Part shown: positions 35,936 through 51,400 of the stretch, piece after piece | How positions within the stretch are numbered: the first letter of the stretch is position 1 | Layout: each line of letters begins with the position of its first letter | Assembly (NCBI RefSeq): GCF_022965805.1 | Contig: NC_133104.1 | Span: 41,088,682 to 41,152,681, forward strand | Direction: 5' to 3' | Length of the DNA stretch: 64,000 nt | DNA from: Primulina eburnea | Taxonomy: Eukaryota; Streptophyta; Magnoliopsida; Lamiales; Gesneriaceae | The notes under the pieces: model-generated | What the model saw: the letters and a program-made list of their open reading frames with translations, nothing else | Told to the model about the DNA's origin: nothing | Database searches by the model: none | Made by a program: the position numbers and the translations under genes

Positions 35936-38370
35936 ATGGCTGTGGTTTCCCAGGAAGCTATTAATGAATTTGAAGCATTAATGGAGGAAGGTTTGTTCAA
36001 ACGACTTCTTTGTTGAGCTTTCTTTCATGGTCCCATTACTTTATATTGGTTTTACCTTCTCTTTAATTGATCTTTTCCCTTTCATTTGGTATTTTATGCA
36101 GTTGACGAATCACTCAAAAGAACATTCCAGGTTTCTTTTTCTCATTCCTGTTTATCAGCTGTAGTCATGATATTATCAGTAATACATTTGTATTTATCGA
36201 GAAATTGATGGGCATAATTGTTGTCGGTTCTTTATAAATTTCACAGAGGCTACCTTTCACTATTGAACGAGTTTGGAAACTCGTCCCTTAAAATTACGGA
36301 ATATGTACTAAAAAATATTGTTCTAGATTTGTTAACTAATTTTGGATGAGCCAATGCATACGCATAGTCAGAATTGGCTGAAACTACGTGAATAACTTAT
36401 TTATCGGTTCTTGATTATGAAAGAGATGAAAATATAAGTTTTAGCTCCCATTTTGTTGCACCAAAGTTTGGTTGGTATATATGGTTAATCCTTTGTGATT
36501 GTATGTTTGAATCCGGACTGTTCAATTTGATATGCAGAATGTCCATCAAGGATACCCTCATGAAACTTTGACACGGTTTCTTAAAGCTAGAGAAGGAAAT
36601 GTACCAAAAGCTCATATGATGGTTAGAGTGTTGACCTTTTTAAAATTTCAGTTATCTTTACATGTTGGAGTAAATTGGATTTTCTGATCGACGGGTTACT
36701 GGATATTTCAGTTGGTTGATTGCTTGAACTGGCGAGTGCAAAACAATATCGATGATATGTTAAGTGTAAGTAGGACATCGCACAGATGTAGTCTTAACAT
36801 AGTAACAAAAACTTTCATTCAATAGAAGTGTTTAGTGTTTAGATTTTTTTTTACTCTTCCGCTCTTTTAACTGCAGAAACCCATTGTTCCTGTCGATCTT
36901 TACAGAGCCATACGTGATTCACAGCTCATAGGACTGTCCGGTTACTCAAAAGAGGTGAGGATTTAATGGAGCTAGAATGAGTTGTGTCAATTATATTTTT
37001 TGTGTTTATATAAAATTCGGGATCTTTCTAATAGTGGTGCCCTTTTATCAATAGGGTCTCCCTGTCTTTGCTATTGGAGCAGGTCTGAGCACGTACGACC
37101 AGGCGTCTGTAAGTTTTGTTGTTATCTTTGAATTCTAAATCACCTCTGCGTCACAATGAGACCAAATATTTCGTTGAAGGTTCTTTTGCATTGGTTTGAT
37201 ACCAATTATCTAGTTGATCTGAGAATATTTATCTTCGTTTCAGGTGCATTATTATATACAATCCCACATTCAGATCAACGAATATCGGGATCGTGTGATT
37301 CTGGTGAGCAGAAAACCGTTCTTCTCTTCTATTATTTCCATCTATTTGGACTTCTATATAATTTTTCACTCGCCTCATTTTATCTTAGCCTGCCGCTACG
37401 AAGAAGTATGGGAAGCATGTTAACAAGTGCATCAAGATTCTAGATATGACTGGCTTGAGGCTCTCGGCTTTGAACCAGATTAAGGTACACATGCAGCAAG
37501 AGATTCGTAGTTCTGCTTGTTATAACAGATTGTTCTGCAAGGATTCTTCATCTGTAAATTATTTACTTGTATAACCGTAATGCGTTCTCATTCAGATCTT
37601 GACTTTAATTTCTTCCATCGACGACCTGAACTATCCTGAGAAAACATTAACTTACTACATTGTGAATGCCCCTTATGTCTTCTCCGCTTGTTGGAAGGTC
37701 GGTTCACATTTTTATTGTTTCAGTAGTGATGAATAACTACTAATTATGTTCGGGCTTAGTTTGAGTTAAATTATTTTGATTATCAATAAAATATCATCCA
37801 AAATGGCCCAAACTGAAAAAGTCTGTGGACTAACATATTCTCTCTTACACCTCTAGTCATGACCTTTCATTTGTTATCAGGTTGTGAAACCACTTCTGCA
37901 GGAGAGAACGAGAAGGAAAATCGATGTATTGTCTGGTTCTGGACAAGATGAACTACTGAAGGTAATATATCTCTAGATGAACTTCTTCCTTTCTCGACCA
38001 CAAACTCCAACAGGTCTCTCATGTAATGTCGAACCCAATGATGCTTCTGCAGATAATGGACTATTCCTCCCTCCCTCATTTCTGCCAAAAAACATCAGGT
38101 TCTTCAAACCATTTAGATGCCTACTCTGAGAACTGCTATTCCTTGGATCATCCCTTTCACCAACTCCTCTATGCATACATCAAGCAGCAAGCATTGATCC
38201 TTGAACCCGCTAAGCCAATAAAACACGGATCAGTGCATGTTACCCTGCCTGAGGATGCTGATGAAGGAGTGATTGCCAAGACTTTAGAATCCGAGTTAGA
38301 GAAACTGAAGGATGCAGGTGGATCTCCTGAATCGATCAAGGACCTGAGAATCCACGATCACAAGTCCTAG
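35936..38370 (+). CDS. SEC14-like (CRAL-TRIO) phosphatidylinositol transfer protein
   Basis: Eleven exons join in frame to 1011 nt (336 aa): 35936-35990, 36102-36130, 36538-36621, 36712-36765, 36877-36954, 37055-37108, 37244-37303, 37389-37484, 37596-37697, 37881-37961 and 38053-38370. It begins MAVVSQEAINEFEALMEEVD and carries the CRAL-TRIO N region (HETLTRFLKAREGNVPKAH), then the lipid-binding domain (LPVFAIGAGLSTYDQASVHY, KCIKILDMTGLRLSALNQIK, YYIVNAPYVFSACWKVVKP, TRRKIDVLSGSGQDELLK). The tail is about 70 residues and ends KDLRIHDHKS. The length and exon pattern resemble the short SEC14 proteins without GOLD or nodulin domains, such as Arabidopsis At5g47730 (from memory). Presumed cytosolic and membrane-associated lipid exchange. 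No lesions. Confidence 0.93.
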
Positions 38371-39486
38371 AGAATTTCGTTTCATCTCTGGTGCTTGCAG
38401 TTCATCGGAGTGTATATTTATGGGAATGTTGTAGATGAAGTGAAGTCGTTCTTATATGATTGATGGATCATGAGCTTGAAGCTGTGTCTAATAGATATAA
38501 AGAGCAGCGGTGGGGCTCCAAATTATATTAATGTTCAACTATTATATACGGCGGAAAAATGTGCGAGCTTCTAGTTATGATCTATTTGAAATTATGCGGA
38601 TGACGACTTAATTTATTTTGAACAGTTTTTTTTTTTTTGGGTAGAAATAAACAAATAAAACCAATTTTATGATGTCTATCATTCAAGGATATTATCTTCT
38701 TAAAATATGATTTAAACTATCGCCACCAAAACAGCAGATATATGACTTTCGACATTTTTTAAAACTTTAAGAAAAGGATAATAAGAACTTTTCCCTCTTA
38801 AGTCTGCAAATCTATCACCATTCGAGTGATTATTTAGAATATTAACATACTTAATTATATGTATATATTATATATCTTTCGAATAGTTTCTTTTCTTGTA
38901 TCCAACTTATTTAAATGTTCGACTCAAGTCCTAAAAATATCTAGGACAGGTTTGAATAGTCGTCACTTTAATATTCAGCTTCTCTGAAATTTACAATTTC
39001 ATGTTATACGCTAAATGCTCACACAAACATCAAAACACTGTTTTAAATGTCGTTTGGAAAAGAAGAAAGAAAAGCTGATTTATTAAAACACAGTACAAAA
39101 CAGGTCTGAGCTTATGATATACCAGAATAAATGATTCTCAAATACTTGGAAATAACCTAATTTTGATGAATTTTGGATTTACATTCAATCAGGAAACTAA
39201 GCTACATAGACGACTAAGGTACCACGATCTTTTGATGTACACAGATCTCACAAGTTACAAATACATAAACTCAATTGCCATAACCAACTGCAGACAAAGT
39301 GCTCTAGGAATGAAAACTTCTATCCTATAACCTGAACGTCTATGGTGTGTTTTAATCTACAGCAAAGAAATTGCGAGTAAATTTATATCTGTCACCGGTT
39401 CAGCAGCGTCATCTCTTAAAGTCAATTTACCTACTGCATAATGAATACTGAATTGCAGAAGCAGGTTAACTATTATCTGCATGGCC
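38371..39486. other. Convergent intergenic region
   Basis: Lies between the 3' ends of the SEC14 gene (+) and PDS5 (-). It should hold both trailers. Nothing else was seen. Confidence 0.5.
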
Positions 39487-42400
39487 TTATTTTTTTCCAG
39501 CACGCTGTTTCCACGTACTCTGCATTCAAAACAAAAGAAGATTAGAATACAAGGGTCATTACAGAAAAAAATGTATGACGCTCAGAGCATAGAGCTGAAG
39601 TTGAGGAGCACCAGAGTCTCATCATCAGAAAGCTCGGCATCAGCAAGAGAAGTAGGTGATTTCTTGTCAGCTTCATCTGTGAGTTCAGGGCCATCCATGG
39701 TGTCCGTTTCTTCATCTTCTTGCGCAGATTGTTCTTTGATCTTATCTAGATGCTTCACGTCTGAAGAAGAAACTGCTTCATGATCAGATCCATCAGCATC
39801 GAGACGAGATCCACCAATACGATCACTCTGAGTGTCTTCAGAATCATTTTCTTCCACTTTGGACTCTTCTGCATCACGCGAACCCTTCTCACCATCTTCG
39901 AGCTGTTTATTATCCTTGTTAGACGGCTTCTCCGCGGCTAAAATCTTAACAGATTTTTCATTCTGCTCCTGCTCTAAAAAGTTTTGAAACAACAGGAAGA
40001 AAAAGGCAATAGAGAAGGTCAAACCTGTAAAAACTTAACTGAGAAAAATAAGCAAAATGCACAACAAGAAGACCTGTATTGGTAAAGGGACAGTTATTTA
40101 ATCTAGGTATCATAGCGAAACAAGTGATATAAAATCAAGTATTCACCAAAAGGAACCGTCAAATATTACAAAATTGGTTTTGCTAAACTTTTGAATATAC
40201 AATCGGCAAACAGTTTGATTCTTCACCTGAATCTGATTCAATCATGGACGGTTTGGTAAATTCCAGATTTGTAACATCTGGGCTTCCCCCACTTCCCATA
40301 GAAGATTTGATCTTTAACAAAGTCTTTTGCTTTGGACTTTTGCGTGGAGTTCTTTTCCCTCTGACTTGAGATGATGGAGATCTGCAAATCCATAGAATTA
40401 CATAATCTAATGACAAAACAAAGAAGTATTTTTAGACTGCTGGATAGAGAAAACCAACTTACTTTTCTTCAGCCTTTTTCTCCAGTTTTATGCTTCCTGT
40501 AGCTTTGCTTTTCTTCCCAGATGATCTGCAAAGCAAACAAACTGAGAACACATCCAAGTATCTAGCCTCTTGCAGCATAATAAACAGTAAGCACGCTCAA
40601 AGATGTATGTATACAAATGATCAACTAAACAAACATGACCGAAAAAATGTGTAAGAGGCTTTCTGATTCCTAATTCCATGGCTAGAAAGATGCTCAACAA
40701 ACGCTCAGTTTCTTATGCATCAGTAACTGTGTTTTAAAATAAATATAGAACTAAAATCCTGCAGTGCTCTTGGATCTGTGGGGCAAGATGGACATAAGGG
40801 TGGCTCAAAATCCACTGAGGGCAACTTGAACTTCAGCTATTGTTATTCGTAGTCGCAACAAATTTCCCCAGAACACAAACGTTTAAAGTCAAACAGTTAT
40901 AAACAGATATTGATGGAGAGGGGGAGATGGACCATTGAATGTGCATTACAAAAGCATCAATGTCCATAAAATTATGATGGCAACACTTACGCTCCTTTAG
41001 GATGAAAACTCTTTGATGAACTAGATCGCTGCACATGATGTTGAAGACATTGTTAGTTTTGCGCAAGAAGGTTTACTTGACAGAATCAATAATTGAAGAA
41101 TTCTCATAGGAAAAAATAGTTAGAAGATTGTTAGACCTTGTCAACTTTTTTGCCATTATCAACAAGTTCCCAACGTTCCTTGTCTAATCTAAGAACTTCC
41201 ACATCTCCATCCTCGTATAAAATCTTCAAACCAAAATGATCAAAAAAAGAAGAATTGTCATGATATTCTAGCAAGAAAACAGGAAAATAAATCTACAATC
41301 GGTACAAGATAACGAGGCACTCAAAATGCAACTTACCACGTGTTTCTTTTTCTCCGAATCAAAAGATTTCACAATACCTTCGTAAAACCTATTAAAAGTC
41401 ATAAGGACAACGTCAGGAACAATTTTAGGATTGAACTTAAAAGTGCTTAATGGAAAATCTATTCAACCAACATGAAACTTTGACAATAGACCGTCAAGTT
41501 TATGCCGACTCACTCTTGATGGGTGAAGGCTATCACATAAAGTGGAGCAGAGGTAAAAAAAAATTACATAGAAGTTCATATTTGGATAAGTGCCGGTAAA
41601 TCATGTTACTGAACCTGGCAGATGATCATGCAGCCATAGAATGATAAACTGCAAAGAAAATGATGTGCCCAATTCCTCCTCAATTTCTTTGTTATAAATG
41701 AAGGTCAGTGGTGCTATAAGCCAATGAGGTTTAATAAGGCTTGGTGCTAATAGTATTCTATCAAATTTGAAGAGGATTAATATGCAGACTGATTCTGAGG
41801 AAACACTTCAGGAGTGTTAATATTACATGGAGAATGTTCTGATGCTCACCAAAAGAATGACATCCCAATTCCCTCATCTCTGGAAACACAATCGTGAAAT
41901 GTAGATCATAGAAACAAACAAAATCAAGAACTTACTGCTTATCCATTGGCCACCAAACTTTTATTGTGCAACCAATTAAATCATCCATGGAACTTCGGTT
42001 GTCCTGGATTGCAGAACAAAGCAGAAACCAGGCAGAACAAAGCAGAAACCAGATTAAGTAGATAAGTTAAACAGAAGTTATGATTTCTTTTAACAGATGC
42101 AGTAAGAAACGTAAAAATTCTCAGAAATATATTTGGGAAAAGAAAAGATTTATCATCCATATACACCATTGATTCAAAAAAAGTCAAGTTCAATACAGTC
42201 GTGGATCCTAGGATTCTGAAAATTCAACCAAGTCTTTGACCAGGTAGCGGGAGAATTCCCAGTACCACCGGCAAGCCAGTCGAGCCGTGAGCGTGGGGGA
42301 AACTGGCTTCCTTAAAAGACAGCCCAGGCTGAACTACGATATGAGAAACAGATTAACTTAATGCTTCACATAAGAAAGCATGCTGGGCATTTGATCGATT

Positions 42401-45400
42401 AAATGTGTTTCCCATCACTCATTGGTGCATGTGCTAAGTTTCATATCTCATACATACTCTATTTTAGAGTACCAGTAAATTATAACATTAAAGTAGGAGC
42501 AAGGTTGGAAACATAACATGCCTGCATTCACACATAAATCATCTTACAAGAAAAAGCACAGAAGATAGGACAAAGCAACCTTTTGTAATACTGTGACACT
42601 TTTTTCTTTTTGCTTCTTCACTGATCCCAGCTTGGAATAATTAGTTCGGAGTGGGCTAGAAGAATCTGTGACTTTCTTAGGCTTCTGCAGCATATTAAGG
42701 AAAAGTGAGATGAAGAAATAATAATCATGAAGTATCATGCATTCTAGAAAATTCATCAGTGTAGTGCTTACTTTTGCATCAACACTGGATTTATCAAATG
42801 CCTCATCATCTTCGTAGGTTCGTTTACTTTTCTGCTTCGACACAGAGCTTGGTTTATTTTTTATACAAGCAACTAACAACTCTGATTCTGGAGGTTCAGA
42901 AGTTTTTTCTTGCATAGAATGATCTTCTGAGCTACTTGGAAGTTCCTTATCAATTTTGTTTGAGACGTTAACAATCTCTTCCTGATTTCCGTCAGTATGC
43001 CCCTTGGAATCTTTTGAAGTGATTGCTGAACGAGACTTGTGAGCTTGAGCAGATGATGATCTCCGACGTTTAGGGACAGGAACATTGGCTGTTTCACCTA
43101 ACATTGATTTCCTCTTTTGAAGCTTTAGGCCACTTCTCTTTTTGTTAACATATTCATGTCCATTGCTTGATTCCAACTTGCTACTTGTACCAATATCAGA
43201 ATTTATTTCCTCAACCATCTTCAGGATATCAAAATTACTCCCTTTTGCTGCTTCGGCAGGTGAAGACTCACTCTTCACCTCTTTTCTCGTCTTTGCTATT
43301 TTGGCCTTCAGACGTTTCATCAACTTGCCCAAAGGCATTTCACTGCCCTCACTGTCACTGTCCTTCATGATATCATCCTCAGCAATTTCTGAGTTAATCT
43401 GAAGTTGAAAGACTTACTTTAGTTAAATGAAAAAGATACAGTCTGTTAAACCACTGCATAGAACTCTTACAATTCCATTAGCTTCCAGTTTGATTGATTC
43501 AAAGTGAGCCAATACACTCTCCTCAGCCAACCAAGTCTTCATTTCACCAACCTAGCACACAATAGCATGAGAGATCATCATAAAGCTAAATTTTCACCAA
43601 GTCGGTGTAAATAAATAAAAACAACATTCACCAATGGGAAGAGCACTTGAAAAGGTCATGACTCCTAATAATCACATTCCTGAATGTGACTTAAGTGCAC
43701 ATTTTCTACTGTTATAGGTATAATGGATTCCACTCGAATTAATGCTTTCAAATTATCCTTAGAAGTTCTCCACTTCAACAACCGCAAATCGTTTTAATGA
43801 TCTTCGATATAATATAACCTCTTGAAACATATACATCCTCAAGGAGGCCTGAATTGTGTGTTCCTCTGGATATCTCAGAAATGAAGAAACCTCAAAATAT
43901 ATCAGTAACAACATCACCGTTTCTACATAATACTTCCAGAAAACTAACAAATTTCAGACCTTGTAATGCTGTTGGTAAAACAAGCAACTCATGCACAAGA
44001 GAGAATCAAGGCAGCACACCACATGATAACAGCTTAACTATTCAATATTTACATTATAAATGAGCTGAAAATCAGACTTTCATGCAGAGACTTAGAGGAG
44101 TACCAAATGCCCAAAATAAAACTAAACATGGAGAGAAAAATTCAAGCTGGTAATTTCACTTGACGACTCAATGGAAAAGTAGTAGATGACACTTGTTAGC
44201 AAAACTTAGGAGCACACAAGCAACATAAAAAAAATTTAGAGCTTTGGTTGTTAGCATAAACCTAACTAGATCGTTGTTGCTCCAAATTACTACTATTAAG
44301 AACATAGGAAAGCAATCTTAACCCAGTATGGTGACTGAAAGAGAAATTTCACTAAAACAAAACTTGCTTCAGATCTAAATATATCCTAGTATGGAGAAGG
44401 AAACGTTAATCATTTAATATTCATTAAGCTCATTATGGGGGATTACAAGTATAGAAAAGAGAGTTTAATTACACATACCAGTGAGTCACCGTCTTCTTTC
44501 TTCTCGACCAATTTATAAAGCGTGGGAGGTAGGGTCACTGAAGCACTTGAGTTTTGAGGATCTATTTCTTTTGAAGCTAACCTCTTGATAATTGACATTC
44601 CGAGATCGCATAAAGCATACAAGTTCTGTAACATATAATGTCAAATTATAACTAGCATTAGAACAAAAATAAACCTCGCAAGCATTCTCACCAAAGCATG
44701 CTTCTCGTTTTATTTTTATAATTTGACTCTCAATTTTCTTTTGTCAGTTACAGCATTAAAAGAAAAACTCCATAATTCTTGATAGCGAACCTTGGATTTA
44801 GTTGAATCAAAAGCATCCTCAGAGCACTTGATTTGTAGAAAAATTGAATTCAACAATGAGGTGCTCTCCTTGTCCTTGCTGATACTGACTTCAGACTTAC
44901 CATCTCCCTCTCCATGCACCAGCATAGACAGGAACAAATATAGCTGCCTGAAACAGATAAAATATGAACAAAATGCATGTAGAACTCCACTCACAACCAT
45001 AACAATGCAAGTATGTCACAGTCTTGTTATTACTGCAAGTTAACGGGACAAGCATTGATTCTTATCGCATACGTCTCATGCATTTCCATGAGAATATGAA
45101 TTAATTTCTTTCAGTAAACAAACATTATGAATGTGCAAAGTGAACAGTAGAATTAAGATCATCTGTGGTTTAGCCAAATGTGTACTTGGATTGAAGCCAA
45201 GTGCATGTCATACAATTAATGGATGCATACTTGCTATATTTAGTAAGGTCCTGAATAGCATAACTTTCACATGCATTTATTTTGTAACTACTTCGACCAT
45301 ATTCCTATAGTAATATCATCGGAAAATAACAACAACAACAACAATAACAATAACAATATAAGGAATACCTCACTACTCTTAGCCCTAGGCATGATAGAAG

Positions 45401-48400
45401 ACACTTTTCACAACTATCCACAGTTCCACACATGCAAACCACAAGGCATATCATATAATTTTATGGGTATTTGCTTTTTGGAAATTTGGGTATAAGAAGC
45501 CAATTTTGGTATTTTGAAATTTCAACAGCAGCAGTGCACCTCAAATTCTCTCCAACATCCTTTTTCTCACAGAGGTAGAAGGGATCACTACACCTTATCG
45601 TTCCAAGTAGCAAATTATTTATTTTACAGTCACTTTCACTCTTCCATCAAATAGAGTACAACTTATCAAGGTCGACCCTAGTAAGTTATCTAAATAATCT
45701 ACATAAGCATTTTACAATATCGACAATTGAAAGTTCTATATCTTTCAAAGTTAATTATTGTCTATGGGGTGACTTTATGTTTACAACCAACCAAATGTTG
45801 TTGGAAATCGAAAGGCCCACAGAAACCGGCACTACGCTGTCAGAATCACCTTTTAGAATCCTCTGCATTTGCCATAAGGCTGTAAAAGTTGCTTTTAAGA
45901 GTGAAAATAATCACAAAATACATCTGTTTCTAATTTGATATAACAACCTGACCACAATGGATTGTATCTAAATCATGTAATACGTCATTCTATCACGAAA
46001 AAGTAAAATAAATCTCAACTATTGTTTTTATCTACGGCCATTGGGTTCCAATGGTTTTGTAGTCCCATATCAAATAATCGTTAATCAAATGCCATACAAA
46101 ATCTTACGACACATACGAGAAGCTAATAATAATGTCAGCTAAAAGTATTGGCATTAGCTTGCAAGTGATTATACTCTTAAATCCAAAAATACCGAAACAA
46201 AAGTTCACAAAGACCCATTTGATGATTTTTAAAAAATGTTACGTTCTAAATACCTCAACACATGAGTTCACATGGACTTATCAGATTCATAAATCTATAA
46301 TGGATTTAAAAATCAATGTGAATCCACAAGGGAAAAATCAAAGAAAAAGAGTCAATAGCAATGCAGCAGCCATAGAAAGAGGTAGAAATTTCAGCACGAA
46401 AACCACTAGCTCACTTCTAATGCGAAAAGATTGACAAACCATCATTAAAAATCATTAATGTCAATCCAAAAATACCTGTACAAAAGTTCAAATTCTTTGA
46501 CATCTTTGCATTCATCAACATTAGGAAATGTAGGATGATGAGCAAGGGAATGGACCACATATGGAAGAATGTATTCTGGATAATATTGTGAAGATAATCC
46601 ATCGGTCTGTGAGAGAATTTGGCGTGCTCTGCTTTGCCAACACATCTGAATGATATCATTCAAATTGCGTTTGTTCTGCCATACATATGAGAATTCCATT
46701 AAATGATTTCACGACGTGATGTGCTAAGGTGCAGGTTCATATTTATGTATCTACATAGATTAAAAAACACAATAAACATGAAACATTGAAACTGCACATA
46801 CCTCTTCCAAATCAGACTGCTGGGAAGTAAAATCAAGCAGGAAGGCACATGCATACTTGGGATCTAAAATTCTGTCTCTCACATATTGATGAACCTTGTT
46901 GAGAAGTAGTCTCTTTACCTCAGGAAAACCATCCTACAAACACCGACGACTGAAGGAATGAGAAAAAAAATCTCAATGAACTGCTTCAAGGTAGCAGCAA
47001 CTAGGAAAGTAATCCACATGAAACCAAATATTCCATGCAAATACTTCACCTCCGATGTTCTCAATGTCAGATAAAAGACATCAACAGGAATTTTATGCTC
47101 CCAGTGTTTTGATAGGCGAAGCACAGCTTTTGCCGCAGCAAGCTTCAGATGCGCCATCTCAACCAAACTGCATTGCAGAAAAAAAAAACCCAATATCAAC
47201 TAGAAGTTTTTAAGAAATCCTAGGTTAGAAAGAGTAAAATTGCAGGACCACCACCTCCGTATAAAAATTCTTATACGCTATACTGCCTAATTACCTTGAT
47301 TTAATATCCCTTGAGTATTCACCAAATGTGAGTATATTCTTGAGGATTAGAACAAGGTCATCAATACCAGAACGAAGGTGAGGATCTTTGACGGGCAAAT
47401 AGCTCTTGACCAAAGCTTTAACCCCAAAAATCTATACACGATTCCAACGAATGTGTGAGCGATATGAACAATATTTAACTGCTGAAAGACAATAACATGG
47501 AAAAAAGACCTTCAAGGAACAAAGTTCGCTTCTACCATCCCAAGAATCATTTGCCTGGTCTCCTGCTACCTGAGAGAGGTGGACATCTTACATTATATTC
47601 TTAAAATAAAAGAGAATATCGCATGTGAAATTCTTATCTGAAAAGGCATACTTGGCTGCACTCCAGAATGTTTTCCTTAATGAACTTTTCAACTTCCCTC
47701 TCTCTTGTTTCGAACACTGGCATAGCAGCTTGAGCTATGCACCCAAGAGACTGGAGTACAGCAGGTAAATGCGACTTATCTTCAAGCATATCAACCAGCC
47801 TCTATTTATTTGACCCAAAACCACAGACTGAACCATCAATATTTACCAAAAATCACATGCAAAAAATAACAGCATAAACTAAAATAGAGAAGGCAGATGG
47901 AAACAGGACAGGATAATAGACTAACGCAAGTAAATGGAAACCTTGTAAAGAACAGAAAGTGACATGAGCCCATCATCTTTTGTTATCGATGCCAGGGCAT
48001 GGACAGCATATTTGGCTTGCCTTCGGCTACCCTCAATGCATATGCGCTCAAGAATAAGGTCCAATGACCTATAAACAGAAGTGCATCATTTAAAAAAAAC
48101 ACAAAATAAAATGAAGATCGATGCCGGACACATGGTATGATTCAGACCTTGACGAAACTCCCAGCTGTTCACGGATAGTTCCCCCAGCCTTTGCAAGAAT
48201 ATGCAAAGTACCTTCCTTTATTATTTCATTGTCATCCTCGAGAAGATGTACCAAATCTTCTTCTATTCCAGCAAGCATTGAAGGACAAAAACGTGCAAGA
48301 ATCTAATCATGGCATCATAAAAAAAGCATTTCAAGATCCGAAGTTACAAAAATAGTTTGGAGTAAGAAGCATAAAATACCGATGTAAAAATATTTTCCTT

Positions 48401-51400
48401 CGGCAGTGGACTTAAAAAAACATAGTTAATTTTTCCCTTGGACATTGGTTATAAAAGAGATTCATAATGAGTTTCAAGCCAGAACAGAAATCAAAGAGTA
48501 GTATCTATAAGAATTTCATCTAAAATGAACACGAATAGTTTATTTTGTGGTTTGCTGCCAGCCAACAAACCAACACGAGCATGAGAGATATATAGAATAT
48601 TTAAGCATGAAGAGTTTTAAGCAATTTCAATGTAACACGTGGATAAGCAACTGAATGGAGATGGTCCTTGCAATCTACTTGATGCAGACTCATGTGTACT
48701 GGTTCAGGACTTGATAATGATAGTGCAAATTAGGTATGGGTACACATGCCATTTTCTGTCCCCCTATCTAATTAGCCTGAAAGATATACCAAAGTGTAAA
48801 CATCATTGTATCATGAAACATTTAATATCTATATACTCACACACAGAATCATCATAATGAATCGTACCACTAGTATCGTCATGCAGGCCAAAGTCAACTC
48901 ATTACTCCCAGACGATTTTTGTACACCAGCCTCCAGAAGGATTTCTCTAACATGATCCTTGTTGAAAAGTAAACACGAACATTTCAAAGAAAGACTGCCC
49001 AGAAATTCGTAAAGCCGATGCTTTGGGCCAAGGATGCCCAGTAAATCATCCTGTGTGGGATTGAAAAAGCCAGAGAAGCCCTCACACATTGGTTTGCAAA
49101 CATTTATATGTTAAATCCATTTTAAAAAATGATTTCAACATCAGAAAATATCTCACCCGTGAACTACAGGCTTGAAGCCAGTCAATGTTCGGATCAAGAA
49201 GCTGTGTCAAATTTTTCCATATGTTGGAATCTTTTAATTGGTCGAGAAGCTGAAAATTCTCCTCTGCCTTTGCTGGATCGATGAAATAGCGGGACATAAC
49301 ACGGAAACAGAACATGACCTTTTTTTGAAGCTCCGTCACATCACCTTCCTAAATATAAAATATAAGTAAATATTTAATATTCTTTACCAAAGACCTTCGA
49401 CAATATTACTAACCGAGAAATCAGATAAGGATAACTCATTATCGGAAACCTGAGACGACGGTCTAAGGGATATGTACTTCTGCATCTCTTGCTGCAATCT
49501 ACAACACAATTAATAATTCCATGAAGCCACCAGCTAATATTTCATGGAGATTTTAACACAATCTAATGTTTAACCACAAAAGCCTAAAAAAACAAAGGGA
49601 CTTAGGGCAGACCTTTGTTTCTGCTCCAAAATCTTCTCCAGAGCCTTGACCTCAACTTTGTCAAATCCAGAGAAGATCCTTATCCAATTTAACACCTTAT
49701 CTTTAATGGAAAAATCATCTGGGAACAAGGAAAGAGATAGGATCGGTTCAACTATATCTGACCTGCAAGAAAGATTAGGACAGTCAGCATGACATAAAAA
49801 TAGAAAATCTGCAAGGCAACAATTATCAGCCGCCTGGTATATCATCTAGCCTATGTACCCACGTTTCCTTCAGTAGTCCGAATCTAAATAGCAACTCCAT
49901 GATTTATCATAAGATGGTGCCGTGGAGACGGTTGTTAAAATAACAAACGTTATAGTTCATTCATAAGGAGTTGATCACTGAACATGGTAATTTATTTGAA
50001 AACTTTTATTCGGGCCCTTTATACACTTACTATCAATTAACAAAAACCTAAATCCACTGCAACCACAAACCAGCAAGTTACCTAAAATCTTTATCATAAA
50101 AGCATCTCAATACTTTCCCAAAAATCCAATCATACTCAACATTCTTTGTTGAGTCACTGGACTTGTCAATGCAAGATGCTCTGTAGATGTCAGCTAACCT
50201 CTCTAGAGTATATCTTTTTACCAGAATCTGCACATGTATAGCAAAAATAATTGAAAAATGAGAAATGCAGTGGCAAAAACTGAACCACCAAAAGGATGGA
50301 CATAAAAATTAATCACACATACAGATTTATCTCGAAGGCGTTCTGCTACCAGCTTGATAGTTTCAACTGGAATAGATGATAGGGCACGACATGCCACATC
50401 ACAAACAACACAGACAACTTGTTTACGAACATTTTCATCATAATCCAACAATCGATCACTGAGTGCAGCTGGAAAATATAGAATAGCAAGGATTAAATAC
50501 CACAAAATTACATAATTGGCAACAGCTAACAAAATTCCTTACATATTATTTGAGGAGCTTCGACTCGTGAAGGATTTTCGAGAAGAAAAGTCTTGACATG
50601 CTCAAGGACAGACATTCTAATCTCCACCACTCTATCAGTCATCCTTTTCAAAAACTCCAAAAACACAGGCTGGAACGACTCAGAAATAGTAGATCCTGGC
50701 AGAGTAAAGAGGTCGCCCACTAATCCCACTGCTTTCAAACGAACGTCCAGTTGATCACTCTGTAGATGTCAAACATATCCAACAATGACATGTAGAAGAT
50801 CTATGAAAATAACTCTAAAAACAGATACCCATCACAATTATTAGTCACTGATGCTTATTCTAAAACAATAATACAGATGGCATGTCCTCAAATTCAGAAA
50901 GAAAAACATAATCTGACGAGCCATTGCATTCTGAACATTTTATTCGCCAATATAGAACAGGGTAAAAGTACAAACGAATTCCAGTATTATTACCAGAAGC
51001 TCTCCAGTAAGATAAGGAACAACTCCGGATAAGATTTGAGGAGCACAACGGTAAACATCATAGAGTACTCCATGATAATTAATCTCAGAATTCAGGAACT
51101 TCTTGTCGCCAGACATTGAAGAAATAAGAAACTGCTTTATGCCAGGTTCCAATTTTCCAGCACAATGCTCTATGACATTCATAGCAAGCCTCCTCGCGGC
51201 TGAGCTTATGTTCTAGCAAAAATGTTCCAAATTTTAACTCTTTTTGAAAAGGCATTCAAATTGGTGAACTTTCTGTGAGGAAAAAACATAATTACCTCCT
51301 TGTTCGGGCCTAAAGCGGACAGTATAATAAGTAAAAGATTCTCGGGCACATCCTCACTTTCTTCAAAGAGAACCTCCATAATTGTCTGCATTGAAGTCAA

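Noticed and set aside
45271..45495. Poly-Asn open frame on the plus strand
   Set aside because: It arises from an AAC/AAT simple repeat in PDS5 intron 20; no other evidence for a gene.
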